Notes under the pieces: generated by a model | Databases searched by the model: none | The model's input: the letters and a program-made list of their open reading frames with translations, nothing else | What the model was told of the DNA's origin: nothing | Shown: in pieces, positions 16,266 through 25,440 of the stretch | How positions within the stretch are numbered: the first letter of the stretch is position 1 | Layout of the letters: every line of letters starts with the position of its first letter | Position numbers and translations under genes: made by a program | Assembly (NCBI RefSeq): GCF_004365655.1 | Contig: NZ_SOEO01000003.1 | Coordinates: 372,001-436,000 of the forward strand | Direction of reading: 5' to 3' | Length of the DNA: 64,000 bases | Source of the DNA: Epilithonimonas xixisoli | Lineage (GTDB): Bacteria > Bacteroidota > Bacteroidia > Flavobacteriales > Weeksellaceae

Positions 16266-16847
16266 GAGAAAAAAGACCAAACACAAGAGTTAATCAAAGA
16301 AACTGCGAAGAATCTATTCTTCGTTCAGGGTAGATTTGGTGCGACTACACAAGAGATTGCGGATGAGGCTGGAGTCAACAGAACGCTCATCAACTATTAT
16401 TTCCGTTCGAGAGATAATTTGGTACAGATTGTTTTCGATGAAGCTCATAAAGTTGAAAAAGAGAAATCTGAGATTATAATGAGATCGGAACTTCCGTTCA
16501 AAGAAAAAATAACTCATTTTATCGAAGGTAGCTTGCAGACCAGTTTGCAATATCCTTATTTGGAAACTTACATTGTCTCACAGATCAACAAGGGAACTTG
16601 CCACAAAAGAGATGTGGAAAAGGAGGATTTGGAAATGTTTTATAAAGACATCAAAAAAGAGATGAATCTAGGCAACATAGAAAAAATGGAACCTATCCAA
16701 TTCATCATTAATATGATTTCACTTTTGATATTTCCGAGTGCCATTAGACCATTGTTTATGGAGAATATGATGATCGATGATAAGGAATTTGACAGATTGA
16801 TTTCTGATCGAAAAGATATCATCTTAAAAATGCTATTTAAAAATTAA
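16254..16847 (+). CDS. TetR/AcrR family transcriptional regulator
   Basis: 197 aa. N-terminal TetR DNA-binding domain (residues 8-55: TAKNLFFVQGRFGATTQEIADEAG, then VNRTLINYYFRSRDNLVQ), followed by a helical ligand domain without recognisable specificity. It is the first gene of an RND efflux operon and its promoter is bracketed by two copies of a palindromic 25-bp element, so repression of itself and of the pump until a toxic ligand binds is the natural inference. The ATG at 16254 is favoured by the promoter position. Confidence 0.93.
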   Translation: MSKQEKKDQTQELIKETAKNLFFVQGRFGATTQEIADEAGVNRTLINYYFRSRDNLVQIVFDEAHKVEKEKSEIIMRSELPFKEKITHFIEGSLQTSLQYPYLETYIVSQINKGTCHKRDVEKEDLEMFYKDIKKEMNLGNIEKMEPIQFIINMISLLIFPSAIRPLFMENMMIDDKEFDRLISDRKDIILKMLFKN

Positions 16848-16948
16848 TAAAAATATTTAATAAATATTAAAGTATTAATAAAGATGATTCGTCCGTAAGG
16901 AGTAAAGAAAAGTTACGAAAAAAATTAAAAATATAGAATTAATAAATT

Positions 16949-18301
16949 ATGAATAGAAAATTAGTGCCTGCGCAAAAGCTAAAATTAGGAATAGCGGCAG
17001 CATTTATGATTTTCGGCTCTACATCTGCTTTTGCACAGCAACAGGTGTCTTTGCAGGAAGCCATAAAGCAGGCGTTGCAAAATAAGGCAGAAGCCAAAAA
17101 GGCAGCTTTGCAGGTGAAAAAAGCAGAGTACAAAATTGCTGAAGCCAGAGCGGGCGCATTGCCACAAATCAGCGCAACTGCGGGAATTACTTATAATCCA
17201 ATCATCCAAGAATCACTTTTGGAGTTTGGCGGAGAAAGGCTGATTGCCAGAATGGGACAGCCTTGGGTGTCGCAAGCGGTGGTAACTTTGAACCAAGCTA
17301 TTTTTGACCAAAGAGTTTTCACAGGTCTGAAAGCGGCAAAATCTACCAGAGAATTTTACGTTTTGAACGCACAGCTTTCAAATGAGCAAATCATTGAGAA
17401 TGTGGCAACGGCTTATTATCAAGTTTTCGTACAAGAAGAAAATCTGAAAACGCTCAACGTAAGTTATGCTAATACAGAAAAAGTTAGAAACGTAATCAAG
17501 AGTTTGGTAGATAATGGATTGGCAAAAGGGATTGATTTGGATAGAACCAATGTTCAATTGACGAATATTAGCGCAAACAGACAACAATTGGTAAATGCCG
17601 TAGAACTTTCCAAAAATTCGTTGAAGTTTTATATGGGTGTTCCGATTGATAAGCCAATTGAATTGGAAGCTAAATCTATCGAACCAAGACCAGAATTGAT
17701 AGCGGGAAATGTAAATCTGGATGAGAGAACGGAGGTTAAAGTTTTGAACAAAAATAGAGAACTTCTTCAGTACAATTTGAAAGCGACAGAAGCGTATCTC
17801 TATCCAACTGTTGGTTTGACCGCAAATTACGGATGGGCTGGAATGGGTAAAAATTTCCCATTGACAAATGGTTTGAACAACGGCGTTCTTTGGAGCGATT
17901 ATTCAGCGATTGGTTTGAATATCAACATTCCGATTTTCACAGGTGGGGCTACGAAATCAAAAATTCAGCAAGCTGAGATTGATATTCAGGATTTGGATGT
18001 TGATATCGAAAATACACAGCTGAGCTTGAATTTGGAATACAAAAATGCCATTGAGAATATGGAAAATTCCATCATCAATATCGAAAATATGAAAGGCAAC
18101 GTAGAACTTGCTGAGAAAGTGCAGAAAGATACACAATCCAATTACCAATACGGATTGGCTACTTTGACAGAGGTTCTTGATTCTGAAAATGCTTTGACAG
18201 ATGCTAAACAGAATTACACAACGTCATTATTAGACTACAAGCAAGCTGAAATTAAATTAATTAAAGCAAAAGGAGAACTTAATACTTTACAAAATCCATA
18301 A
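16949..18301 (+). CDS. TolC family outer membrane efflux protein
   Basis: 450 aa. Signal peptide ending near residue 29 (GSTSAFAQ), then two repeated outer membrane efflux protein domains made of long alpha-helical hairpins; the repeats show NAQLSNEQIIENVATAYYQVF in the first half and LEYKNAIENMENSIINIENM in the second. It should form the outer-membrane channel of the tripartite pump encoded by the next two genes. A 7-bp stem hairpin (18316-18343) separates it from the adaptor gene. Confidence 0.93.
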   Translation: MNRKLVPAQKLKLGIAAAFMIFGSTSAFAQQQVSLQEAIKQALQNKAEAKKAALQVKKAEYKIAEARAGALPQISATAGITYNPIIQESLLEFGGERLIARMGQPWVSQAVVTLNQAIFDQRVFTGLKAAKSTREFYVLNAQLSNEQIIENVATAYYQVFVQEENLKTLNVSYANTEKVRNVIKSLVDNGLAKGIDLDRTNVQLTNISANRQQLVNAVELSKNSLKFYMGVPIDKPIELEAKSIEPRPELIAGNVNLDERTEVKVLNKNRELLQYNLKATEAYLYPTVGLTANYGWAGMGKNFPLTNGLNNGVLWSDYSAIGLNINIPIFTGGATKSKIQQAEIDIQDLDVDIENTQLSLNLEYKNAIENMENSIINIENMKGNVELAEKVQKDTQSNYQYGLATLTEVLDSENALTDAKQNYTTSLLDYKQAEIKLIKAKGELNTLQNP

Positions 18302-18315
18302 TAAACTATAAAAGA

Positions 18316-18343
18316 AATCTCATTGATTTTTATGATTGAGATT
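18316..18343 (+). other. Intra-operon hairpin between channel and adaptor genes
   Basis: AATCTCA/TGAGATT arms, 14-base loop, followed by CCTTTTG. Too weak and T-poor for a convincing terminator; it may tune downstream expression. Confidence 0.4.
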
Positions 18344-18378
18344 CCTTTTGACTATCAAAAAAATAATCAATTTTCCAA

Positions 18379-19440
18379 ATGAAAAAAACTTTAATATATA
18401 TCATCGTAGCAGCTGTTCTTATCGGTTTGGCAGCTTACAAAATTGCTGATAACAAAAAGAAGCAGGAAACTGAGGTGAAAGAAGTGGCAAAACAGGTTGA
18501 TAAAATCAATGTGAATGTTGTGACGGCTTCTAGAACTGACATTAATACAGATTATTCTGCAAACGGAACTTTCATCCCGAAACAAGAAACCAATCAGTCT
18601 GCTGATATTTCTGGTAGAGTAGTAAGCGTTTTTGTGAAAGAAGGTTCCAGAGTTGGCGCAGGTCAGGTTTTGGCAACCATCAAAAGAGATGCGATCGAAG
18701 TGGATGTGACTCAGGCTCAAAACAATTTGCAAAACGCAATTATCGACAACCAACGTTACGAAAATGCTTTCAAAACTGGTGGTGTTACGAAACAACAATT
18801 GGACAACTCTAGATTGCAGCTTAAAAATGCTCAGGCATCTTTGAGAGCGCAAGGTGTTAAAATCAATGATACAAGTGTAAGAGCGGGAATCAGCGGAACG
18901 ATTAATAAGAAAATGGTAGAGCCGGGAGCGGTTGTTGCACCAGGAACAGCATTGTTCGAAATCGTAAATATCAATTCCCTAAAACTTTCTGTTTTGGTTG
19001 ACGAAAGCCAAGTTGGAAGAATCCAGGTTGGACAAACGGTGAACATCAACGTCAATGTTTTGCCAGAAGAATCTTTCAGTGGAAGAATTACCTTCATCGC
19101 TCCGAAAAGTGATGCTTCGCTTAATTTCCCTGTTGAAATAGAAGTTCAAAACAAAGGAAATCTAAAAGCAGGTATGTACGCAACAGCTACTTTCAAAACC
19201 AACCACGGTGCGGAGACTCAAAATATGTTGACCATTCCTGCGCAAGCTTTTGCTAATGGCGTAAGTTCTGGTCAGATTTTCATCGTAGAAAACGGAACTG
19301 CAAAAATGATTACCGTAAAAACCGGAAAAGTGTATGGTGACAAAGTACAAATCATCAGCGGACTAAACGGTGGTGAGCAAGTGATTACCAGCGGACAAAT
19401 CAACCTAGACAACGGTTCAAAAATCAATATTGTAAAGTAG
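18379..19440 (+). CDS. RND efflux periplasmic adaptor subunit (membrane fusion protein)
   Basis: 353 aa. N-terminal signal/anchor segment (LIYIIVAAVLIGLAAYKI), barrel-sandwich (lipoyl-like) half motifs around QSADISGRVVSVFVKEGSRVGAGQVLATI and GISGTINKKMVEPGAVVAPGTALFEI, flanking a short alpha-hairpin, then beta-barrel and membrane-proximal domains (GLNGGEQVITSGQINL). It couples the inner-membrane pump to the TolC channel. Separated by only 7 bp from the pump gene. Confidence 0.94.
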   Translation: MKKTLIYIIVAAVLIGLAAYKIADNKKKQETEVKEVAKQVDKINVNVVTASRTDINTDYSANGTFIPKQETNQSADISGRVVSVFVKEGSRVGAGQVLATIKRDAIEVDVTQAQNNLQNAIIDNQRYENAFKTGGVTKQQLDNSRLQLKNAQASLRAQGVKINDTSVRAGISGTINKKMVEPGAVVAPGTALFEIVNINSLKLSVLVDESQVGRIQVGQTVNINVNVLPEESFSGRITFIAPKSDASLNFPVEIEVQNKGNLKAGMYATATFKTNHGAETQNMLTIPAQAFANGVSSGQIFIVENGTAKMITVKTGKVYGDKVQIISGLNGGEQVITSGQINLDNGSKINIVK

Positions 19441-19447
19441 AGTACAG

Positions 19448-22400
19448 ATGAAGTTAGCAGAAATATCCATTAAAAGACCGTCCCTTGTCATCGTATTGTT
19501 TACGATTTTGACCTTGGGAGGTTTGCTTAGTTACTCCATGATGGGGTACGAGTTGATTCCGAAATTTGAAACCAATATGGTAACGATTTCTACGGTTTAT
19601 CCCGGAGCTTCCCCTGCAGAGGTGGAAACATCGGTGACGCGTAAGATTGAAGATGCCGTTGGTTCTTTGGAAAACGTAAAAAAAGTTGAGTCATCTTCTT
19701 ACGAAAGTTTATCGGTAATTATGGTTCAGTTGAACACAGGTGCCGATGTCAATTATGCTTTGAATGATGCTCAGAGAAAGGTGAATGCAATTTTGGCAGA
19801 CCTTCCGGAAGATGCAGATCCGCCGTCACTACAGAAATTCTCATTGGATGATTTACCAATCATGACATTGAGTATTACCAGTGATAAAATGAATAATAAG
19901 GATCTCTATGATCTTTTAGATAAAAAAGTAGAACCGATCTTTTCCCGTGTAAATGGTGTGGCTCAGGTAGATCTTGTTGGTGGACAGGAGAGAGAAATCC
20001 AGGTAAGTCTGGACGAGATGAAACTGCAAGGCTACGGTCTTTCAATCGGAGATGTGCAGCAAGCGATTCTTTCTTCGAACTTAGATTTCCCAACGGGAGC
20101 TTTGAAAACGAGAACTTCAAGATCAACCATCAGACTTTCTGGGAAATACAGAGATATTGCTGAGATGAACAACCTTGTAGTATCCAACAAAAATGGAGTA
20201 CAAGTTCGTCTTTCCGATGTTGCAACAGTTTTTGATACTCAGAAAGATGTAGAAAAAGTAGCGAGATTCAATCAAAATCCTACGATTTTGATGCAGGTGA
20301 AAAAACAATCCGATGCCAATGCAGTAGCGGTTTCAGAATTGGTTCAGAAAACTATCGCTCAGGTTGAAGGTAATTACAAAGCGCAGGGCATAAAAGTAAA
20401 TATAGTAGATGACTCTACAGATTTTACATTGGATGCAGCAGATCACGTAATTTTCGATTTATTCTTAGCGATTATTTTGGTGGCAGTGGTAATGCTATTG
20501 TTCCTTCACAACATCAGAAATGCATTTATCGTAATGGTTTCGATTCCAGTATCGTTGATTGCAACGGTGATTGGAATGTATTTGATGGGATACACTTTGA
20601 ACTTGATGAGTTTATTGGGACTTTCACTCGTTGTAGGTATTCTTGTGGATGATGCAATTGTGGTATTGGAGAACGTTTACCGTCATATGGAGATGGGAAA
20701 AAGCAGAATCCGTGCAGCTTATGATGGAGCTTCGGAAATTGGATTTACAGTAACAGCAATTACCTTGGTAATCGTGGTGGTATTCTTACCAATTGCGATG
20801 AGTTCTGGTCTAGTGTCAGACATCTTAGCACAATTCTGTGTTACGGTAGTTATTGCGACAATGTTCTCATTGTTAGCATCATTTACGATCATTCCTTGGT
20901 TGTCTTCAAGATTTGGAAAATTGGTTCATTTGACTGGTAAAAATCCTTTCGAGAAATTCATCCTTTGGTTTGAAAAACAATTGGAGAAATTCACTCATTG
21001 GATCAGTGATATTCTAGAATGGGCATTGAAGTCAACATTAAGAAGAATCATGACAGTTATTGTAACCTTTGTTATTTTGATTGCTTCATTTATGTTGGTG
21101 GCATTTGGATTTATTGGAGGAGAATTCTTCCCGAAAATGGACAGAGGACAATTCCTTGTTCAGATGGAATTACCGAAAGATGCTTCTGTTGAAAAAACCA
21201 ATCAATTGACTCTTGCGGTTGAAAAATACCTTAGAGATGACAAAGATGTTGTGGATATGATTACAACGGTTGGTCAGCAGTCATCAGGTTTTGGTGGAGC
21301 TCAGGCGACTTTGTATCAATCAGAAATTCAAGTAATCTTGGTGGATAAAGCGGAACGTAACGAAAGTACAGACATCAAATCCGCTAAAATCAAGAGAGCA
21401 TTAGAAGAAAAATTCACAGGCGTTGAGTTCAAAACCGCACCAATTGGATTGATGGGAGCAGATGCTGCACCAATCGAAATGGTAGTTACCGCTCAGGACA
21501 ACGCGACGGCGAACAAAGAAGCAAACAGAATCTTAGAATTGCTTAAAAAAGTTCCCGGATCTGTGGATGCAGAATTATCAACCGACTCAGGAAATCCGGA
21601 AGTTCAGGTGAATATCGACAGAGATAAAATGTCAACTTTAGGTTTAAATCTTTCCAGTGTAGGACAAACAATGCAGACTGCATTCTCTGGAAATACAGAT
21701 GGAAAATTCAGAGCCGGAGAATATGAATATGACATCAATATTCGTTTTGGAGATGCCAACAGACAATCGATTGATGACGTTAGAAACTTAATGTTTACCA
21801 ATACAAACGGAGAACAAATCAGATTGAGTCAGTTCGCTGAGGTGAAAATGGGATCTGGACCAAGTTTGCTAGAACGTAGAGACAAAGCACCTTCTGTAAA
21901 GGTAAAATCCAAAGTGGTAGGTCGTCCCGTGGGTGATGTTGCCAACGAATGGTCTGCTCAGTTTATGGACAACGAAAAAACCAAACCAGCCGGCGTAAGC
22001 TACATCTGGAGTGGAGATATGGAAAACCAGACCGAAGGTTTCGGTACATTAGGAATTGCTTTGTTGGCGGCTATTGTATTGGTTTATTTGGTAATGGTTT
22101 CCTTGTATGACTCGTTTGTTTATCCGTTTGTGGTTTTGTTCTCGATTCCTTTGGCATTGATTGGAGTAATGGTAATTCTGGCGATCACAGGAAACTCATT
22201 GAACATCTTTACGATGCTCGGGATGATTATGTTGATTGGTTTGGTGGCGAAGAATGCGATTATGATTGTCGATTTTGCCAATATGAGAAAAGCGGCAGGA
22301 GCCAACACGCATGATGCATTGATTCAGGCCAACCACGCGCGTCTTCGTCCGATCTTGATGACGACGATTGCGATGATCTTCGGTATGATTCCGATTGCAA

Positions 22401-22636
22401 TTGCAAAAGGAGCAGGAGCCGAAATGAACAACGGTTTGGCTTGGGTAATCATCGGTGGTTTGACATCATCTTTATTCCTTACTTTGATTATCGTGCCAGT
22501 AGTTTATTCATTATTCGATTCCATGTTGAGAAGAATGGGTAAAAATGAAGTTGTAGATTATGACGCAGAAATGAAAGCAGATTATGATCACAGAGAACTA
22601 AGTGAAGATGGCTATACGCCGAAACACGTAGATTAA
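19448..22636 (+). CDS. RND efflux transporter permease (AcrB/HAE1-like)
   Basis: 1062 aa, standard length. Twelve transmembrane segments in the RND 1+5/1+5 layout with two large periplasmic loops; family signatures include PGASPAEVETSVTRKIEDAV near the N-terminus and, in TM4, VVGILVDDAIVVLENVYRHM with the paired aspartates of the proton relay. The fourth gene of the operon. Proton-driven export of hydrophobic compounds across both membranes is expected; the substrates are unknown. Its C-terminus is followed by a strong terminator. Confidence 0.96.
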   Translation: MKLAEISIKRPSLVIVLFTILTLGGLLSYSMMGYELIPKFETNMVTISTVYPGASPAEVETSVTRKIEDAVGSLENVKKVESSSYESLSVIMVQLNTGADVNYALNDAQRKVNAILADLPEDADPPSLQKFSLDDLPIMTLSITSDKMNNKDLYDLLDKKVEPIFSRVNGVAQVDLVGGQEREIQVSLDEMKLQGYGLSIGDVQQAILSSNLDFPTGALKTRTSRSTIRLSGKYRDIAEMNNLVVSNKNGVQVRLSDVATVFDTQKDVEKVARFNQNPTILMQVKKQSDANAVAVSELVQKTIAQVEGNYKAQGIKVNIVDDSTDFTLDAADHVIFDLFLAIILVAVVMLLFLHNIRNAFIVMVSIPVSLIATVIGMYLMGYTLNLMSLLGLSLVVGILVDDAIVVLENVYRHMEMGKSRIRAAYDGASEIGFTVTAITLVIVVVFLPIAMSSGLVSDILAQFCVTVVIATMFSLLASFTIIPWLSSRFGKLVHLTGKNPFEKFILWFEKQLEKFTHWISDILEWALKSTLRRIMTVIVTFVILIASFMLVAFGFIGGEFFPKMDRGQFLVQMELPKDASVEKTNQLTLAVEKYLRDDKDVVDMITTVGQQSSGFGGAQATLYQSEIQVILVDKAERNESTDIKSAKIKRALEEKFTGVEFKTAPIGLMGADAAPIEMVVTAQDNATANKEANRILELLKKVPGSVDAELSTDSGNPEVQVNIDRDKMSTLGLNLSSVGQTMQTAFSGNTDGKFRAGEYEYDINIRFGDANRQSIDDVRNLMFTNTNGEQIRLSQFAEVKMGSGPSLLERRDKAPSVKVKSKVVGRPVGDVANEWSAQFMDNEKTKPAGVSYIWSGDMENQTEGFGTLGIALLAAIVLVYLVMVSLYDSFVYPFVVLFSIPLALIGVMVILAITGNSLNIFTMLGMIMLIGLVAKNAIMIVDFANMRKAAGANTHDALIQANHARLRPILMTTIAMIFGMIPIAIAKGAGAEMNNGLAWVIIGGLTSSLFLTLIIVPVVYSLFDSMLRRMGKNEVVDYDAEMKADYDHRELSEDGYTPKHVD

Positions 22637-22653
22637 TATTTATAGTTAAGTTG

Positions 22654-22688
22654 AAAGCCGTCTCATTTTCGAATGAGGCGGCTTTTTT
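22654..22688 (+). terminator. Terminator of the RND efflux operon
   Basis: AAAGCCG(T)CTCATT/AATGAGGCGGCTTT stem with a TTCG loop and T6 tail. Confidence 0.9.
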
Positions 22689-22748
22689 GTTAGAATTTTA
22701 ATAATAATTTTATTTTTCAAAATTCTTGTCAAATGACTAAATTTAATA

Positions 22749-22756
22749 TAAATTTG
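22749..22756 (+). promoter_or_regulatory. Predicted -7 box for the cytosine methyltransferase gene
   Basis: TAAATTTG with a CTTG 20 bp upstream as an approximate -33 box. The expected start near 22763 leaves only about 7 nt before an ATG at 22770, but 25 nt before the ATG at 22788. Confidence 0.6.
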
Positions 22757-22788
22757 TAACCAATGTCTAATGTTGTACAACTTGGTTA
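22757..22788. promoter_or_regulatory. Palindromic operator-like region before the methyltransferase start
   Basis: A perfect inverted repeat TAACCAA (22757-22763)/TTGGTTA (22782-22788) encloses a perfect palindrome GTTGTACAAC (22772-22781). It lies between the -7 box and the preferred start codon: either an operator for the protein's own helix-turn-helix or an RNA hairpin that hides the start. Confidence 0.55.
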
Positions 22789-24023
22789 TGAAAGATTATT
22801 ATACGATTTCTGAAGCTGCTGAACTTTTAAATAAAAGTACAAAAACACTCAGAAGATGGGATGATGAAGGGAAATTGGTTGCCGTAAGAGAACCAATGAG
22901 TAATTATCGTGTTTATCATCGAAATGATATTCAGAATTTGTTTCCAGATTTTTTAATTGAAAATAATAGTCAACTAAACAATTATGTAAAACCAAATAAT
23001 GATTACAAAGTTCTAGAGCTTTTTGCTGGAGCAGGTGGCTTGGCAATCGGTTTAGAAAAGGCAGGCTTGAAATGTGAAGCTTTGAATGAAATAGACAAAT
23101 TCGCGTGTCAAACTTTAAGACAAAACAGACCTCATTGGAAAGTTTTTGAAGGCGATATTAAAAATTTCAGTTTTTCAGAATTTAAAAATAAAATTGATGT
23201 GGTTACTGGTGGATTTCCTTGTCAGGCATTTAGTTACGCGGGGAAAAGACTAGGTTTAGAAGATGCCAGAGGAACACTTTTTTATGAATTTGCGAGAGCT
23301 GTTCAAGAAGTTAACCCTCCAATTTGTATCGGAGAAAATGTAAAAGGTCTCATAAGCCACGAAAATGGAAATACATTGAAAGGAATGATTTCAATTTTGG
23401 ATGAAATTGGTTACAATGTTGTTCCTGTAGAGGTTTTAAAAGCTATTAACTACAAAGTTCCTCAAAAAAGAGAACGATTAATTTTGGTGGGAATTAGAAA
23501 AGATATTCAAATTAAATTTGATTATCCAAAACCATTTAATAAAATTTATAATTTAAAAGATGCTTTGAAAAAAGGAGAATTATTTGATACTGATGTTCCC
23601 ATTTCGGGCGGTGCAAAATATCCTCAAAGTAAAAAAGTAGTTTTGGATTTAGTTCCACCAAAAGGCTATTGGAGAGATTTACCTTTAGAAATTCAAAAAG
23701 AATATATGGGCGGAAGTTTCTTTTTGGGTGGAGGAAAAACAGGTATGGCGAGAAGAATTGGCTGGGATGAACCTAGTTTAACCTTGACTTGCAGCCCTGC
23801 TCAAAAACAAACTGAAAGATGTCATCCGGATGAAACCAGACCGTTTACCGTTCGTGAATATGCAAGAATACAAACTTTTCCTGATGATTGGGAATTTGCT
23901 GGTTCATTGGCTCAACAATACAAACAAATTGGAAATGCGGTTCCTGTAAATTTGGGAAGGGAAGTAGGTTATTCTATTATTAAATTTTTGAATTCATATT
24001 ACTCTTTAAAATCAAAAAGTTGA
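22788..24023 (+). CDS. DNA (cytosine-5-)-methyltransferase with N-terminal HTH
   Basis: 411 aa from the preferred ATG at 22788 (six residues more from 22770). Residues 1-55 form a MerR/excisionase-type helix-turn-helix (YTISEAAELLNKSTKTLRRWDDEGKL). The C5 methyltransferase follows: motif I LELFAGAGGLAIGLEKAG, motif IV GGFPCQAFSYAG with the catalytic Cys, motif VI ENVKG, motif VIII QKRERLILVG, and C-terminal QIGNAVPVNLG. It pairs with the convergent Eco47II-like nuclease, so it protects host DNA, probably at GGWCC or a related site (inferred from the partner). The strongly AT-rich codon use suggests acquisition by transfer. Confidence 0.93.
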   Translation: MKDYYTISEAAELLNKSTKTLRRWDDEGKLVAVREPMSNYRVYHRNDIQNLFPDFLIENNSQLNNYVKPNNDYKVLELFAGAGGLAIGLEKAGLKCEALNEIDKFACQTLRQNRPHWKVFEGDIKNFSFSEFKNKIDVVTGGFPCQAFSYAGKRLGLEDARGTLFYEFARAVQEVNPPICIGENVKGLISHENGNTLKGMISILDEIGYNVVPVEVLKAINYKVPQKRERLILVGIRKDIQIKFDYPKPFNKIYNLKDALKKGELFDTDVPISGGAKYPQSKKVVLDLVPPKGYWRDLPLEIQKEYMGGSFFLGGGKTGMARRIGWDEPSLTLTCSPAQKQTERCHPDETRPFTVREYARIQTFPDDWEFAGSLAQQYKQIGNAVPVNLGREVGYSIIKFLNSYYSLKSKS

Positions 24024-24727
24024 GAACTTTCAATTTCCTTTGAAAGTTTTTCTACTCCTACATTAATCAAATCTTGTGTGTCAATATTTGTTATTAAAAG
24101 CTGGAGATTTTCAACCAATCCATCATAAAAATCTGGAAATCCGGTAACTCGGTGCCAAAATTCTTTTCCAATAATAACCGGATGAGTTTTATCTATGAGT
24201 TTGTAATGCATACTCAATTCATCAACTTCTCCGTAAAGTACACCAACCATAAAGTCAGTATTATTAATATTTTTAAATGCTTTATTGGTTCGGGCAAGAT
24301 TGATTGTATCTGTAAATTTTTTAATTAAAGGTTTTACATCTTCAGAGTTTATAGTATTTGGTCCAGATTTGAGTTGACACCATTTTCTTCGATTGTCAAT
24401 TTTATCTAAAAATTCTATATCCATTCCTTTTATTAAAGAGCCTTCTGCAATTTTTAAATCAACAAACATATTTTGAATTCTTGTTCCGAAAGACGTATTA
24501 ATAGAGGTTCCCAAAACTCGAGGATAAAATAATGCTTTTGCAACACCAATAGCTGTGTAATCGTTTTCTAAAACCTTTGATAAATATTTGACAACAATAG
24601 GATTAATATTATAACTTTTGAGTTTTGAATGCGTATTTATAGAAGCGGTAATGTGATTTTCAAAAATATAAACTTTGAAATACTCAACAATTTCCTGAAT
24701 TAATTCTTCTTGAGTTCTGGTTTTCAT
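23999..24727 (-). CDS. Eco47II/Sau96I-family type II restriction endonuclease
   Basis: 242 aa. Contains the conserved block PRVLGTSINTSFGTRIQNMF followed by GSLIKGMDIEFLDKIDNRRKWCQLKSGPNTINSEDV; Asp103, Glu105 and Gln118-Leu-Lys120 fit a PD-(D/E)xK-like site. Later IIGKEFWHRVTGFPDFY is also typical. Eco47II cuts GGWCC and Sau96I cuts GGNCC, so one of these is likely. It overlaps the methyltransferase gene tail-to-tail by 25 bp, so the two must be transcribed towards each other. Confidence 0.88.
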   Translation of the reverse strand: MKTRTQEELIQEIVEYFKVYIFENHITASINTHSKLKSYNINPIVVKYLSKVLENDYTAIGVAKALFYPRVLGTSINTSFGTRIQNMFVDLKIAEGSLIKGMDIEFLDKIDNRRKWCQLKSGPNTINSEDVKPLIKKFTDTINLARTNKAFKNINNTDFMVGVLYGEVDELSMHYKLIDKTHPVIIGKEFWHRVTGFPDFYDGLVENLQLLITNIDTQDLINVGVEKLSKEIESSQLFDFKE

Positions 24728-24802
24728 TTTTTGAGTTATTAATAATGTTTTTGTAAATATATAGCTTATTTTTCTTTGCTTAAAACACTTTAATTACAAA
24801 AA

Positions 24803-24825
24803 ACTCCCAGAAAAAATCTGAGAGT
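24803..24825 (-). terminator. Terminator of the J-domain/KTSC gene
   Basis: Minus-strand ACTCTCAGA/TCTGGGAGT (one G-U pair) followed by TTTTT. Confidence 0.75.
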
Positions 24826-24852
24826 CTTCAAAATATTTTTAAATATCAATTC

Positions 24853-25299
24853 CTAATCTGCCATCGCTTCGCCAGATTTTCTGTAGATAAATTTCCCGTA
24901 GATATGTCTTCTCGCAAATCGGCTTGCAGAATCTGAGTTTACCATTTTGATGTAAATGTTTCTTGGAACACCGATGTATTCAAACATTTTTCCATTCAAA
25001 TGCTGAACGGTCAAAATTGATTTTTCTAAGAAAAAATCTTGGATATTAGATGTAGTAATCGTCTCCGTATATTCTTCTTTGTACTTTTCCTGCGTTTCCT
25101 CGTGGATGCTTACTAAGAAATGATAAGCTTCGATTACGGATTTGCTTTTTTCCTCAGCTTCCAATTTTCCGGCTTCATTATTTACAAATTTGTCAGGATG
25201 CGTGTCCTTCATTGTGTTTCTGTAAATGGTTTTCAGGTCTTTCAGAGTTGCAGTTTTGTCAACGCCAAGAAGCTTTCTGTGTTCGCCTATTCTTTTCAT
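24853..25299 (-). CDS. J-domain protein fused to a KTSC domain
   Basis: 148 aa. N-terminal J domain (residues 4-72) with the HPD tripeptide at 34-36 that stimulates Hsp70 ATPase, and C-terminal KTSC domain (about 95-143: LTVQHLNGKMFEYIGVPRNIYIKMVNSDSASRFARRHI). Lys-Thr-Ser-Cys-type domains are small beta folds of unknown role found in many bacteria. The combination suggests a DnaK co-chaperone with a specialised target. A TAATTTTG -7 box is at 25353-25360. The gene is monocistronic. Confidence 0.88.
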   Translation of the reverse strand: MKRIGEHRKLLGVDKTATLKDLKTIYRNTMKDTHPDKFVNNEAGKLEAEEKSKSVIEAYHFLVSIHEETQEKYKEEYTETITTSNIQDFFLEKSILTVQHLNGKMFEYIGVPRNIYIKMVNSDSASRFARRHIYGKFIYRKSGEAMAD

Positions 25300-25352
25300 A
25301 ATTAGATTTTATTGATTTGTCAAGGCGTATTGCAATGCCTATTTTCGGGGTG

Positions 25353-25360
25353 CAAAATTA
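25353..25360 (-). promoter_or_regulatory. Predicted -7 box for the J-domain/KTSC gene
   Basis: Minus-strand TAATTTTG, leaving a leader of about 47 nt. Confidence 0.5.
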
Positions 25361-25440
25361 AGCTTTTAAAATTTAAAAATCATAACTTATTCATTATTAA
25401 TTTATTTGATGAATTAAAGTTAATTTTGGAAAGGAAAAAT

